The notes: a model not told the origin generated them from the sequence alone. A DNA stretch of 64,000 nucleotides from Deltaproteobacteria bacterium (GCA_029261835.1 JAJDAO010000003.1:310001-374000); one strand, 5' to 3'; counted from the first letter of the stretch, positions 39,171 to 48,560 are shown. Program-made: numbers and translations.

Positions 39171-39512
39171 GTGGGAAGAGCAGAGGTCCTCGATCGGCTC
39201 TTCGCCGTCATCGAAGAGAGAAGACACCAGCGGCCGGAGGGCAGCTACGTCGCTGAGCTGCTCGATGGCGGGCTCGACGCCGTGGCGGCCAAGCTGCGTG
39301 AGGAGAGTGAAGAGGTCATCGAGGCGGCCGCGTCCGGTGACACTTCGCAGATCGCTCACGAACTGGCGGATCTGCTCTTTCACGCTTGGGTATTGATGGC
39401 CGCGGTCGACGTCTCGCCCGAGCGGGTCTACGCGCTTCTGGAGCAACGATTCGGTACCGGTGGCGTGGTGGAGAAGGCGGCTCGCGCGCGGCAGCAGCGA
39501 GATGTCGAGTGA
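39171..39512 (+). CDS. hisE: Phosphoribosyl-ATP pyrophosphatase
   Basis: 113 aa from GTG 39171 with GGGGGGAG 6 nt upstream. HisE hydrolyses PR-ATP to PR-AMP, the second step of histidine synthesis. Typical order: VLDRLFAVIEERRHQRPEGSYVAELL, AAKLREESEEVIEAAASGD (EExxE metal box) and HELADLLFHAWVLMA, SPERVYALLEQRFG. It is not fused to HisI, and no other his gene is in the window, so the gene is separated from any his operon. Confidence 0.93.
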   Translation: MGRAEVLDRLFAVIEERRHQRPEGSYVAELLDGGLDAVAAKLREESEEVIEAAASGDTSQIAHELADLLFHAWVLMAAVDVSPERVYALLEQRFGTGGVVEKAARARQQRDVE

Positions 39513-39751
39513 GCGGCGACCTGAGACACGCGCGGCTCTGACCCCGAGAACTCGGCTCACCTGTTCTTGCCACGGTCTCCGATTTCGCCAGAAGATGAGA
39601 AACCCCCGCTGTGGCCCCCAGATCGGCCGTCCACTGCGCATCTCCTGCATGTCGACGGCGTCGCAGGTCACTTCAGGCGTCTGGGGTGTCTTACCGAATC
39701 ATCAGCAGACCGCTGCCCCCATCTTGCTCGGGGCAATACCGGAGATACGCC

Positions 39752-40627
39752 ATGCTGATACACGCTCGAATCCCGCTTCTCGCCTGCATTGCTTGCCTGT
39801 TCACCACCGCTCCGGCGCTCGCCGGCGACGGAATCCGCCTGGAGGTCGACTTCATCGAAGGCGGTGAGGGGCAAGTCAGGGAGCACGCGACGATCTGGCT
39901 ATCGAGGCGCCGACTGCGGATCGAGCAGCGTACGCCCGGCCTCAAACGCTCGGGGCACACCTTGATATACCGCGGCGATCAAGATCGCCTCTACAGCTTG
40001 GATACGGCCAACCGTGCGTACGTCGATGTCGAAAGGCGCATGATGGCTGCACTCGGTCTGGAAATGCGGGCTGCACGGCGCGAGGTGGACTCGCAGCTCG
40101 CGCGCCTGCCGAAAGACCAGCACGCGATTGCGCAGCGCCTGCTCGCTCTGCCCGAGCCGAGAGTCTCACCGACGAAGACGCCGCTCTCGGTTGTCGCCAG
40201 CGACCGCCTGCAGGAGATCGGCGGTCGTGTCTGTCGCGGCATCTTCTTGCGGCGAGCCGGCGTTCGCGTGGGGGAGGGATGTGTCGTGAGCTGGGCTGAA
40301 ATCGGCGTCAGCCGAGCTGATCTCGAGGTCTTTCGTCAGCTCGCCAACTTTCAGCGTGAGCTGATGGGAGCGAATGGACTCACGCCGCTCGAGATTGTGC
40401 CCAATCAGCCGCTCGACATCCTGGTCCAATTCGACGGCTTTCCGATGTATCTGAAGCTGCTCCAGGGAGGTCTCGAGAAGAGTTCCATTCGCGTCACTGC
40501 GGTCGAGCCGATCACATCGACGGCGGGACTGTTCGAGCCTCCTCGCGGCTATGCGCGCCGCGGTGTGCTCTCACTGCTGGCCGAGCGGTTCGGCGCCGCG
40601 CCTCCGCCGGCCGGGTCCGCACCGTGA
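39752..40627 (+). CDS. Exported DUF4412-like protein
   Basis: 291 aa from ATG 39752 (GGAG 8 nt upstream). Signal peptide ARIPLLACIACLFTTAPALA with cleavage before GDGIRLEV. The beta-rich mature part has RRRLRIEQRTPG, HTLIYRGDQDRLYSLDTANRAYVDVERRMM, as in DUF4412-type lipoprotein-localisation-fold proteins. Two Cys (VCRGIF, GCVVSW) may form a disulfide. Function is unknown; proteins of this kind bind lipids or other hydrophobic ligands in the periplasm. Single gene; 239 bp upstream and 296 bp downstream are empty. Confidence 0.65.
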   Translation: MLIHARIPLLACIACLFTTAPALAGDGIRLEVDFIEGGEGQVREHATIWLSRRRLRIEQRTPGLKRSGHTLIYRGDQDRLYSLDTANRAYVDVERRMMAALGLEMRAARREVDSQLARLPKDQHAIAQRLLALPEPRVSPTKTPLSVVASDRLQEIGGRVCRGIFLRRAGVRVGEGCVVSWAEIGVSRADLEVFRQLANFQRELMGANGLTPLEIVPNQPLDILVQFDGFPMYLKLLQGGLEKSSIRVTAVEPITSTAGLFEPPRGYARRGVLSLLAERFGAAPPPAGSAP

Positions 40628-40923
40628 ATCGCACGTGGGGGACGACCTTCTCGAGTGGCTCCGGCTCGTGCGAGTTGCCGGCTCTCGGAGCTGTCCGCGC
40701 ACATCGTTCGGGGCGCAGGCCCAAGGCCATCCGGAGAAGACCGGATGGCAATCGTCACTGAACCCTCACGCAGACCTTGTCGGCAGTCGGGACTCTAGCG
40801 CGGGCAGTAAGTGGCCGATCATGACTCGTGGCCGCACGGGTTCTCGAACGCCATGTGCGGTGCAATCCGGGAGCGATTGGTGCGGAGGGTCCGCGCCACC
40901 GCCCTCTTGGGGATCTTTTGCCC

Positions 40924-41343
40924 TTGTCGAAGCTTCTCGTCGTCGACGACAGCGAGGAAAACCTGGCCCTGCTGCGAGTGCTTCTTGCCCGAGAGGGCTT
41001 TGAGGTCATCACGGCTCGGGATGGTGTGGCCTGTCTGCAGCGGGCGGTCGAGGACGCGCCCGACGCGATTCTCCTGGACATCATGATGCCCGGGATGGAC
41101 GGCATCGAGGTCTGTCGACACCTGAAGGCGAACGAGGACACCGAGGCGATTCCAGTGCTCATGGTATCGGCTCACGACGAGGACGAGCGCATCGCTGCTG
41201 CGCTCCAGGCCGGAGCGCATGCCTACGTGAGCACGCCGGTGGACGGACCGAGTGTCGCTCATCGCGTGCGCGGCGCCGTGAAAGCCGCTCAGCGGGCACC
41301 CACGCCATCGGGCAGCGGCAGCAATACCGGACGCGGTCTATAG
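40924..41343 (+). CDS. Single-domain response regulator without the switch lysine
   Basis: 139 aa from TTG 40924, which places the start just before SKLLVVDDSEEN; an ATG at 40828 would add 32 residues of no family resemblance. Acid pair VVDD, acceptor Asp in ILLDIMMPGMDG and Ser in VLMVSAHDEDE are intact. The invariant Lys is Thr in AYVSTPVDG, so phosphorylation-dependent switching may be weakened or changed. The basic C-terminal tail (RAPTPSGSGSNTGRG) is disordered. Its last 55 bp overlap the 3' end of the convergent lipoprotein gene. Confidence 0.85.
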   Translation: MSKLLVVDDSEENLALLRVLLAREGFEVITARDGVACLQRAVEDAPDAILLDIMMPGMDGIEVCRHLKANEDTEAIPVLMVSAHDEDERIAAALQAGAHAYVSTPVDGPSVAHRVRGAVKAAQRAPTPSGSGSNTGRGL

Positions 41344-42530
41344 AGATCCATTCGTCTGGCGAGACGCTCCAGAATCGCCCACGGATCCTGCCCTTGGTGC
41401 GTCCGCAGATTGCAGACGTACGTGATCAGGAGCTCTCCGGGTCGGGAGAAGGCGCCGTGTTCCTTGGCGGCGTAGCAGATCGTATTGGGGTCGCGGCTGG
41501 CGGGGTGCTCAGGCTGTAGCTCTGGAATTCGGAAGAGGGGTATGCGGTCGGACCAGGGACCCTCCAGCCGTTCGGCCACCCGCAGATAGACGTCGTCGGA
41601 TGGATTCACTGACGCCGTCGGGCTTGTCTCGCTGCCGTCGTCGGTGTCGGACGTCTGTACCGGCGAGCCGTAGACAGCCAGCCAGCGGCCGAGATCCGGG
41701 TGATGCTCGACACTCATTTCGCTGGCGTTGTCGTTCATCAGGATCTGTGCGCGGTCCGGTTGGAAGCCGGCCGCCCACAGCTCCGACTCCAGAAGTGTTT
41801 CGAGGTGCGGGGAGAGGTCGTCCGGAAACAGCTCGAGCGCTTCGAGTGCCAGGCGGCTCAGAAAGCGCGGCTGTCGGCCATTGCGTAGCTCGCTGAACGA
41901 GAAGAAGTAGGCGTATTCGCCAGCGACCAGCATGCTCGAGGCGGGAAACGCCCGCCGCGAGCGCGACAGTGTGCTGACTTCGACGTTCCACTCGTCGGGT
42001 GCCGCGAGCGGGTTCGAGATCCGCATGAGCTTCACACCGCTGAGGCGAAACGGGAGCTGCAGTGTGTCTTCGGGCGGGGCGGTGTTGACCTCGAGGAGCC
42101 CTACGTAGAGCGCGCCAGCATGCACGAAGCCGTCCAAGGGCCACCAATAAGGCGTCGCGTTACCGGAATCGAAGAAGGCGCGTGGCTCGCCCGCCTCGTC
42201 ATGGCGCCAGTAGTAGGTGATCTCGAAGCCGCGATGAGTGCAACGGGAGAGGCCGATCGAGTTGTGAATGAAGCTCGCTCCGACACGGTTGGGAAGTGCC
42301 TGCTCGGCGACGAACGAGTCGCCGAAGAGCCACAGTGTCGCGCCGCGCTCGGCATCCGGCTCGGTGGGCAGGTTGACGGAGTAGGCTGCGTCGCCACCGA
42401 GCCAGCCATTCGCGTAGGGGAAGCTGGGCACGCACGGAGTGGGCTGGTTGTCGAGGGGCCGCTCGCCGTGTGCACAGCCGAGCAGGCTGGTGAGCAGCAG
42501 CAGCGCGCTGACGATCCCCTTCGGACTCAT
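41289..42530 (-). CDS. DUF4185-like beta-propeller lipoprotein
   Basis: 413 aa from ATG 42530, coupled by a 4-nt overlap to the MFS gene upstream. Signal sequence VSALLLLTSLLGC contains a lipobox. The body has repeated blade-like motifs: LWLFGDSFVAEQAL, NSIGLSRCTHRGFEITYYWR, WWPLDGFVHAGALYVGLLEV, SSMLVAGEYAYFFSF, GRWLAVYGSPVQ, VYLRVAERLEGPWSD and GELLITYVCN. This is the order seen in DUF4185/five-bladed glycan-binding propellers. Likely a periplasmic or surface carbohydrate-handling lipoprotein that works with the adjacent transporter. The tail overlaps the convergent receiver gene by 55 bp. Confidence 0.68.
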   Translation of the reverse strand: MSPKGIVSALLLLTSLLGCAHGERPLDNQPTPCVPSFPYANGWLGGDAAYSVNLPTEPDAERGATLWLFGDSFVAEQALPNRVGASFIHNSIGLSRCTHRGFEITYYWRHDEAGEPRAFFDSGNATPYWWPLDGFVHAGALYVGLLEVNTAPPEDTLQLPFRLSGVKLMRISNPLAAPDEWNVEVSTLSRSRRAFPASSMLVAGEYAYFFSFSELRNGRQPRFLSRLALEALELFPDDLSPHLETLLESELWAAGFQPDRAQILMNDNASEMSVEHHPDLGRWLAVYGSPVQTSDTDDGSETSPTASVNPSDDVYLRVAERLEGPWSDRIPLFRIPELQPEHPASRDPNTICYAAKEHGAFSRPGELLITYVCNLRTHQGQDPWAILERLARRMDLYRPRPVLLPLPDGVGAR

Positions 42531-43750
42531 CCGTTGACCTCGTGTCTCTTCTTCAGCGAGCTGAGGAGCAGCCGTCCGGAGAGCAACACACCGCAGATCA
42601 CGACGAAGACAGACCATAGGCCGTAGCTGTCGGCGAACCAGCCGGTGATCGGAAGCAGGCCCGCCACGGTGACCGTGCGTGCCAGACTCTCGAGCGAGAG
42701 AGAGGTGGCGCGCTGCGGCTTGTCCATCACCTCGTTGAACGCACTGACGAAGATCGGGCGGCGCAGGTTCTGCAGCATCGTCATGGCGATGAGCAGCGCG
42801 ATTCCCGGCCACAGCAGCGCCGCGTGAGATGCCGCACCAATGCCGACGACGGAGAACACGAGAACCGCGTAGGCGAGCCCGAGGGCGCGCTGCCGATCGC
42901 CGATTGCCGTCTCCACTCGCCCGCTCGCCAGCGCGCTCACGGCTCCCAGCTGATCTCGCGCGAACTCGATCACGCCGATCCAGATGGCACCGCTGCCGAG
43001 CACGGGGATTCCCAGCGCTGCCAGCCCCTGCTTGAGGAAGGGTTGGAGATAGTACTTGAGGATCATCTTGACCTGACTCTCGAATAGCACCGACTCCAGG
43101 AGCACCGGGAGCATTTCCGGTCGCAGCCGCGGGCGGGCGGTCCGCCAGGGGGCTCGCGTCCCGTCCCGTTTCGGTCCGCGGTTTCGTTGCGCTTCGCCGT
43201 CTAGCCAGCGCGGATAGCTCAGCATGAGAAAGAACCCACCCAACGCGGGGACGGCAGACAGCCAGAAGAGGCTCTCGTAGGCGCGATCGGCGTAGAGAAT
43301 CAACCCGCCCGCCAGCGCCGCCGTGGCGGAGGAGGTCTTCGAGAACGAGCGCGCCAGGCCAATGACATGGGTGGCGCGCTGCCCTTCGTTCCGCCGGTCG
43401 AGATAGTCGAGGATGATCGCCTTGTGGCTGCCGGTTCGCAGAGCCTCCGCCAGCCCGTACAGAGAGACGGCCGATATCAGCAGCGTCTGGCGGGCGTGGC
43501 CAAGCTGGCTGAACAGTAGAAAGCTGGCCGCGTAGCAGAGGAAGCAGACCGCCAGCGATCGGCGTCGTCCCCAGCGGTCCGCCAGGACGCCGAAGGGGAG
43601 TTCCAGCAAGCCGGTGATCAGGTGCTGCAAGCCCAATACAGCGCCGATCTCGACGAAGCTGTAATCAAGGTGGCGCAGAAAGAGGATCAAGAACGGATCG
43701 GCGAAGCGCAGGTTCTTGAGGACCGAGTAGAGGCAGAACCGGACGATCAT
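42527..43750 (-). CDS. MFS transporter
   Basis: 407 aa with twelve predicted hydrophobic segments in two halves and a central basic loop (QRNRGPKRDGTRAPWRTARPRLR). The first-half signature DRWGRRRSLAVCFLCY is the MFS loop 2-3 motif, with FGVLADRWG before it. EALRTGSHKAIILDYLDRR after TM4 is typical of a subgroup of drug/sugar-like porters. It is translated ahead of, and overlaps, the beta-propeller lipoprotein gene, so the two probably act on the same solute. Direction and substrate cannot be read. Confidence 0.88.
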   Translation of the reverse strand: MIVRFCLYSVLKNLRFADPFLILFLRHLDYSFVEIGAVLGLQHLITGLLELPFGVLADRWGRRRSLAVCFLCYAASFLLFSQLGHARQTLLISAVSLYGLAEALRTGSHKAIILDYLDRRNEGQRATHVIGLARSFSKTSSATAALAGGLILYADRAYESLFWLSAVPALGGFFLMLSYPRWLDGEAQRNRGPKRDGTRAPWRTARPRLRPEMLPVLLESVLFESQVKMILKYYLQPFLKQGLAALGIPVLGSGAIWIGVIEFARDQLGAVSALASGRVETAIGDRQRALGLAYAVLVFSVVGIGAASHAALLWPGIALLIAMTMLQNLRRPIFVSAFNEVMDKPQRATSLSLESLARTVTVAGLLPITGWFADSYGLWSVFVVICGVLLSGRLLLSSLKKRHEVNG

Positions 43751-43825
43751 CTCACGAGGCCCCGCGCTTGCACGGTGCCGCGAAGGAGCCGAGCGGCTCA
43801 GCGGCGCGGGGGAGGCCTCCCCGCA

Positions 43826-44827
43826 TCAACCGGGGTCGTCTTCGGAGCCCGGTCTCCGGCGGATCAAGCCTCGGTAGGCCTGGAGTGCGGATCGGCCCTC
43901 GTAGACGGCACCGTAGACCTCACGCGCAATCGGCATATCGATTCCGTAGCGATCAGCGAGCTCCATCACGACCCGGCAGGTCTTCACGCCTTCGGCGACC
44001 ATGTGCATCTCCTGAGTGATCTCTGAGATGCTTCGCCCCTTGCCGAGTTGCTCGCCAACGTAGTGGTTGCGGCTCTTGCTGCTGCTGCAGGTGGCCACCA
44101 GATCCCCCATGCCAGCCAAGCCCGCCAGCGTCTGCGAGGACCCGCCCATTGCGACACTGAGTCGGGTCAGCTCGGCCAGGCCGCGGACGATCACGGCTGA
44201 GCGGGTGTTGTCACCGACGCCGACGCCATCCCCCATGCCGCAGGCAATGGCGATCACGTTCTTGAGTGCGCCGCCCAGCTCGCAGCCGACGACATCGCGG
44301 TTCGTGTAGATTCGAAAGAGGCCCGTACGAAAGACGTCCTGCAGCTCTTGAGCGATCGACAGCTCTTCCATGGCGACGACGCTGGCCGCCGCGTAGCCCG
44401 ACATGATTTCCACCGCGAGGTTGGGGCCGGTGAGGACGCCGACCGGATGGCCCGGCAGTATCTCGGCGATGACCTGCGTCATGCGCAGCAGACTCCCCTC
44501 CTCGAGCCCCTTTGCCAGGCTGATGACCGGGACCCAGGGTCGGATGAACGCCGCGGCCTCCTTCAGGACCGAGCGAAGGCCGTGCGACGGGACGCCCATC
44601 ACCAGTACGTCGGCGCTGCTCAACGCTTCCTCGACCGAGGCCGTCGCCGGCAGGTCATGGGGCAGGCGGAAGCCGGGCAGGTAGCGCTCGTTCGTGTGGT
44701 GCGCGTTGATCTCTTCGGCGAGCTCGGGGCGACGTGCCCAGAGAATGGTGGGCGCGTTGTGACTGGCGAGCGTCGCGACGGTGGTACCCCAGGAGCCCGC
44801 TCCGAGAACGGCGACTCGCAGCCGCAT
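43826..44827 (-). CDS. gpsA: NAD(P)H-dependent glycerol-3-phosphate dehydrogenase
   Basis: 333 aa from ATG 44827 (GAGGGGG about 7 nt upstream). Makes sn-glycerol-3-phosphate for phospholipids. Rossmann start VAVLGAGSWGTTVATLAS, then LWARRPELAEEIN, GVPSHGLRSVL, SLAKGLEEGSLLRM, VLTGPNLAVEIMSGYAAASV and GGALKNVIAIACGMGDGVGVGDNTRSAVIVRGLAEL, with the catalytic Lys in KNVIAIA. Also GLAGMGDLVATCSSSKSRN. Length is normal. A 6-bp stem (TCCCCC/GGGGGA, 44845-44866) lies about 20 nt before the start and could affect translation. Confidence 0.97.
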   Translation of the reverse strand: MRLRVAVLGAGSWGTTVATLASHNAPTILWARRPELAEEINAHHTNERYLPGFRLPHDLPATASVEEALSSADVLVMGVPSHGLRSVLKEAAAFIRPWVPVISLAKGLEEGSLLRMTQVIAEILPGHPVGVLTGPNLAVEIMSGYAAASVVAMEELSIAQELQDVFRTGLFRIYTNRDVVGCELGGALKNVIAIACGMGDGVGVGDNTRSAVIVRGLAELTRLSVAMGGSSQTLAGLAGMGDLVATCSSSKSRNHYVGEQLGKGRSISEITQEMHMVAEGVKTCRVVMELADRYGIDMPIAREVYGAVYEGRSALQAYRGLIRRRPGSEDDPG

Positions 44828-45505
44828 GTCAATCCCCCTCTGCCTCCCCCACGACGAGGCGGGGGACGCTTCGATTGTAACTGGTGTCAACGGTAGGTGA
44901 TCAGCGGCTCAGGTTCCGGCCCCGCTGTTCGGCGGCGAGTCGGCAGCCCCACAGCGTCTCTCGGGGCCCGGCCGGCGGACGCTCGGGTTTGCCCCGGCGC
45001 GGGACTCGATGTTCCGTTCGACCGAGTGCGCCCTCTCGCCGACCTCGCAGCTGCTGATGAATTCCCCTTGGCCCCCGCGTGTCAGAACCAGTACCCGCGA
45101 CGACGGATCGGCTTTGATCTCGCCGCTCACGTCGGGTGGCCCGGCCACATTCGTGCCCGTCAGAGTGCGGGTCGGCGGGTTGGAGACGGTATAGGTGAAC
45201 ATGGCCTTCGCGCTCGACGATTGGACACGAGTACCGCGTCGGGGATCTCTCGCCCTTTCGCGACGCGAGCGCAGGGGGCCGCGCGGATTGCGCATGGGTT
45301 CGCTGTGTTGGGTGGGGAGTCAAAGTCCGAGATGCGGTCCCCCGGGATGCTTCCGGCCGCTCGCGGCAGTTTTTTGGCTCGCGTCCCGCCGCAAAACGGA
45401 GCATGATATGCGGCCTCTGCGATCGCCTCCGGGTCCTTCGAGAGCGGCTCGGCTGGTCGGGGAGCGTCCAGCCACATCTCATCAGCGAGGGACAGAAACC
45501 GGGCT
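44828..45505. other. Intergenic region between gpsA and the EF-G-like gene
   Basis: About 680 bases, divergent promoters expected at both ends. A 97-codon minus-strand frame within 44909-45295 (MFTYTVSNPPTRTLTGTN, then LVLTRGGQGEFISSCEV) reads plausibly, but it has no signal peptide, family or ribosome site. Overlapping plus-strand frames are no better. I found no RNA gene signature. Treat as non-coding pending expression evidence. Confidence 0.4.
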
Positions 45506-47578
45506 ATGCAGAATGTTGAAGCCGATCACACCCGCAACTTCGCGATCATCGGACACTCCGGCGACGGCAAGACGTCCCTGGGCGAGGCAATCATCCACCG
45601 CGCCGGTGCCACGGCTGAGCTCGGCCGGGTTGACGACGGGACCTCGGTTCTGAACTACCTGCCCGAAGAGCGCACGGGGCACCACACCGCTTCGATCACC
45701 TCGCATGTATACGCCTTCGATTGGGAGGGGCAGCACATCACGCTGGTCGACACACCCGGCGATGCGAATTTTCAGGGTGACGGCGAGGTCGCGATCCAGG
45801 CCCTCGACGCAGCCATCCTGCTGGTGGATGCAGTCGATGGCGCGAAGTCCGGCACGCAACGCACACTGGGTACGGCGGCCGATCTCGAACTGCCCGTATT
45901 GGCCTTCGTGAACGGACTGGACCGGGAGCGCGCCAACCTGGAGGCGGCGGTCGCCTCCCTGCGCGAGATGGACTTGTCCCCGGCCCTGCTCTCGTTGCCC
46001 GTTGGAAGCGGCGCGGATCTTTCGGGCGTGATCGACCTGCTGCGCATGAAGGTCGTGTCCGCCGACGGGAAGCTCAGAGACATTCCAGCCGAACTGCAGG
46101 AGCAGGCGGAGAGCCAGCGAGAGCAGCTCGTCGAGTCCATTGCCGAGTGCGAAGACGAGCTGCTCGAGAAGTACCTCGAAGAGGGCGAACTGGGCGAGGA
46201 CGAAGTGTTGCAGGGCCTCGTGACCGGCGTGCGACAGCGTCAGATCATGCCGGTTCTGTGCGGCTCGGCGACCAGCGAAGTCGGCGTCGATCTCGCGTTG
46301 CGCGAGCTGGTCGAGCTGCTTCCCTCCGCTGCCGATCGCGGTGCCTGGCGGGCGAGCGAGGTGGAGGGTGAGGCCGAGATAGAGATCGAGCCGACAGCCG
46401 ACGCGCGGCTCTCCGCCGTGATCTTCAAGACCGTCATCGATCGCTACGCTGGCACGCTTTCGGTGATGCGCGTGGTATCGGGCAAGTTGGCGCACGACTC
46501 CAGTGTCCTCAATGCGACGCGGGGCAAGAAGACACGCGTCGGCAAGCTCTTCCTGCTGCGAGGCGAGGAGCATGTGGATGCTTCAGAGGCGGGCCCCGGC
46601 GATGTGGTGGCCGTTGCCAAGGTCAAGGATGTCCACACCGGCGACGTCATCACCTGTGAGAAAGACGGCGTACGGCTGCCGGAGCCGCGCAAGCCGGAGG
46701 GCGTCATCTCATACGCGGTTGCGGCGGCCGACAAGTCGGAGGAGGACAAGGTCTTCAGTTCACTGGCCCGACTGGCTGAAGAGGATCCGGCGCTTCACAT
46801 CGGCCGCGAGCCCAGCACCGGTGAGTTCCTTCTCACCGGCATGGGGGAGCTCCATATCCGCACGACTGCGCAGAAGCTCAACCGCATGTTCAACGTAGAC
46901 ATGAAGCTCAAGACGCCCAAGGTGCCGTACCGTGAGACGGTGACGAAGCGGGTCGAGCACGTCGAGGGCAAGCTCAAGAAGCAGACGGGTGGCGCCGGCA
47001 TGTTCGGCGTTTGTTACATCAACCTCGAGCCGCTTCCCCGCACAGCGGGCTTCGAGTTCGAAAACAAGATCGTCGGTGGCTCGATCCCACGCGGTCTGAT
47101 TCCCGCGGTCGAGAAGGGTGTCATCGAGTCCTGTCAGGCGGGTCCGCTGGCCGGCTACCCCGTCGTGGACATTCGTGTGCAGTGCGTCGACGGCAAGTAC
47201 CACTCAGTGGACTCGAATGAGATGGCATTCAAGCTGGCCGGCTCCTTCGCACTCAAGGCTGCCGTGGAGAAGGCCGGCCCAGTACTACTCGAGCCCTATA
47301 TGACCGTGGAAATCAGTGTTCCCGACGAGAACGTGGGCGACATCATGGGTGACGTCTCCTCGCGGCGTGGTACGGTGCAGACGACCGAGGCACGTGGTCA
47401 CTCGGCGGTGGTGATTGCGACGGTTCCGATGGCGGAGATGCTCGAGTACGCCACGACGCTCACGAGCATCACCGGCGGCAAGGGTGAGTTCACCATGCGC
47501 TTCTCCCACTACGATCCGGTCGGCGGCAAGCTGGCCGAGAAGATCATCGAGGCCTCGAAGGCAGCCAAAGAGAGCTGA
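45506..47578 (+). CDS. EF-G-like translational GTPase paralogue with altered G motifs
   Basis: 690 aa with all five EF-G domains, including C-terminal GDIMGDVSSRRGTVQTTEARG and HSAVVIATVPMAEMLEYATTLTS. G1 is GHSGDGKTS (16-24). G3 reads DTPGDANF, so the GTPase-activating His of DTPGH is Asp86. G4 reads FVNGLDRE, with the NKxD Lys replaced by Gly137. Such changes mark the EF-G II/EF-G-like group rather than canonical FusA, which must be elsewhere. Members have suggested roles in ribosome recycling or stress translation; activity here is unknown. Long acidic insert EVEGEAEIEIEP near 290-300. Single gene; HAD hydrolase follows by 51 bp. Confidence 0.88.
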   Translation: MQNVEADHTRNFAIIGHSGDGKTSLGEAIIHRAGATAELGRVDDGTSVLNYLPEERTGHHTASITSHVYAFDWEGQHITLVDTPGDANFQGDGEVAIQALDAAILLVDAVDGAKSGTQRTLGTAADLELPVLAFVNGLDRERANLEAAVASLREMDLSPALLSLPVGSGADLSGVIDLLRMKVVSADGKLRDIPAELQEQAESQREQLVESIAECEDELLEKYLEEGELGEDEVLQGLVTGVRQRQIMPVLCGSATSEVGVDLALRELVELLPSAADRGAWRASEVEGEAEIEIEPTADARLSAVIFKTVIDRYAGTLSVMRVVSGKLAHDSSVLNATRGKKTRVGKLFLLRGEEHVDASEAGPGDVVAVAKVKDVHTGDVITCEKDGVRLPEPRKPEGVISYAVAAADKSEEDKVFSSLARLAEEDPALHIGREPSTGEFLLTGMGELHIRTTAQKLNRMFNVDMKLKTPKVPYRETVTKRVEHVEGKLKKQTGGAGMFGVCYINLEPLPRTAGFEFENKIVGGSIPRGLIPAVEKGVIESCQAGPLAGYPVVDIRVQCVDGKYHSVDSNEMAFKLAGSFALKAAVEKAGPVLLEPYMTVEISVPDENVGDIMGDVSSRRGTVQTTEARGHSAVVIATVPMAEMLEYATTLTSITGGKGEFTMRFSHYDPVGGKLAEKIIEASKAAKES

Positions 47579-47629
47579 GAGAGCGCTCGCTTTGACACGT
47601 CTGCAGACCGAGCCTACTTTGCCGCGACC

Positions 47630-48376
47630 ATGAACTCGATCGAGGCGGTCTTCTTCGACTTCGGTGGCACGCTCTTCAGCTACCGCGAATTCGCTGGCTC
47701 CAGCGGCGGCTTGATTCAGCGCCTGGCCGAACGGCTCGGTGCGCCGGAGCGGGATGGGGAGCGGTTGGGGCGAGCCTACCAGGTGTGCAGCGGCGAGGCC
47801 TTCCGGTTGTTCGCGGGCCAACGGTACTACCTGCACCAGGATGTCTTCCGTGAAGCGTTTCGACGCTTCGCGTTGAGCATCGACTGCCAGCCGGACGACG
47901 CATTCCTCGACTGGGCACATGCTGAGATGCGCGATTGGATGGTCGCCAGCTTTGCCCTGAGACAGGACTGCAGGGAGGCACTCGCGGCCCTCAAGGAGCA
48001 AGGGCTCTACCTCTCGATCGTCTCCAACATCGACGACGATTTCCTCGAACCGATGATCGAGCGCTGTGGTCTCGCCGATCTGCTCGATGACTGGTCGAGT
48101 TCGCAGGAGGCGGAGTCCTGCAAGCCCGATTCGGGCTGCTTCGAGCTCGCGCTGCGCAAGTCGGGGCGGCAGCCGGAGGAGGTGCTCTTCGTGGGAGACT
48201 CACCGGAGCACGACATCGCCGGTGCGAAGCCGCTTGGGATGAAGACTGCGCTGATCTTCGACGAGGGGATCCAGCCGCCCGGCCAGCTCGGCGGCGTGGC
48301 GGAGTCGCTCACGCGACCGGATCACGAGATCAGCAGCCTGAGCCAGCTCATCCCGATCGTCCACGCCTCGCGCTGA
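47630..48376 (+). CDS. HAD-superfamily hydrolase
   Basis: 248 aa from ATG 47630. Motif I FFDFGGTLFSY (nucleophile Asp; the second Asp is Gly, as in many HADs), motif II in LSIVSNIDDDFLEP, motif III Lys in EAESCKPDSGCFELALRKSG, motif IV VLFVGDSPEHDIAGAKPLGMKTALIFD. The alpha-helical cap is residues about 15-95. Small-molecule phosphatase or dehalogenase subtypes are possible; no substrate clue in the neighbourhood. Transcribed in the same direction as the EF-G-like gene. Confidence 0.9.
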   Translation: MNSIEAVFFDFGGTLFSYREFAGSSGGLIQRLAERLGAPERDGERLGRAYQVCSGEAFRLFAGQRYYLHQDVFREAFRRFALSIDCQPDDAFLDWAHAEMRDWMVASFALRQDCREALAALKEQGLYLSIVSNIDDDFLEPMIERCGLADLLDDWSSSQEAESCKPDSGCFELALRKSGRQPEEVLFVGDSPEHDIAGAKPLGMKTALIFDEGIQPPGQLGGVAESLTRPDHEISSLSQLIPIVHASR

Positions 48377-48560
48377 GCACCCGATCCGTAGGCGAAAGCC
48401 CCCATCCGTGTTCTGCCGTGCGACCGGCTCGCCAATTGCTTTGCGGCGGATGGCCTCAGGGCCCGCCGCGCTCCGCAGGACTTCAAGCACGGGCTCGATC
48501 GGGCCGATGCGGTCGGTGGGCTGCTGGAACGGCCGGCCCTTTGCTCTCCGCGGAGGTCAT

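Noticed and set aside
44909-45295. 97-128-codon minus-strand gene between gpsA and the EF-G-like gene
   Set aside because: No signal peptide, family, ribosome site or operon context; kept only as a remark on the intergenic region.
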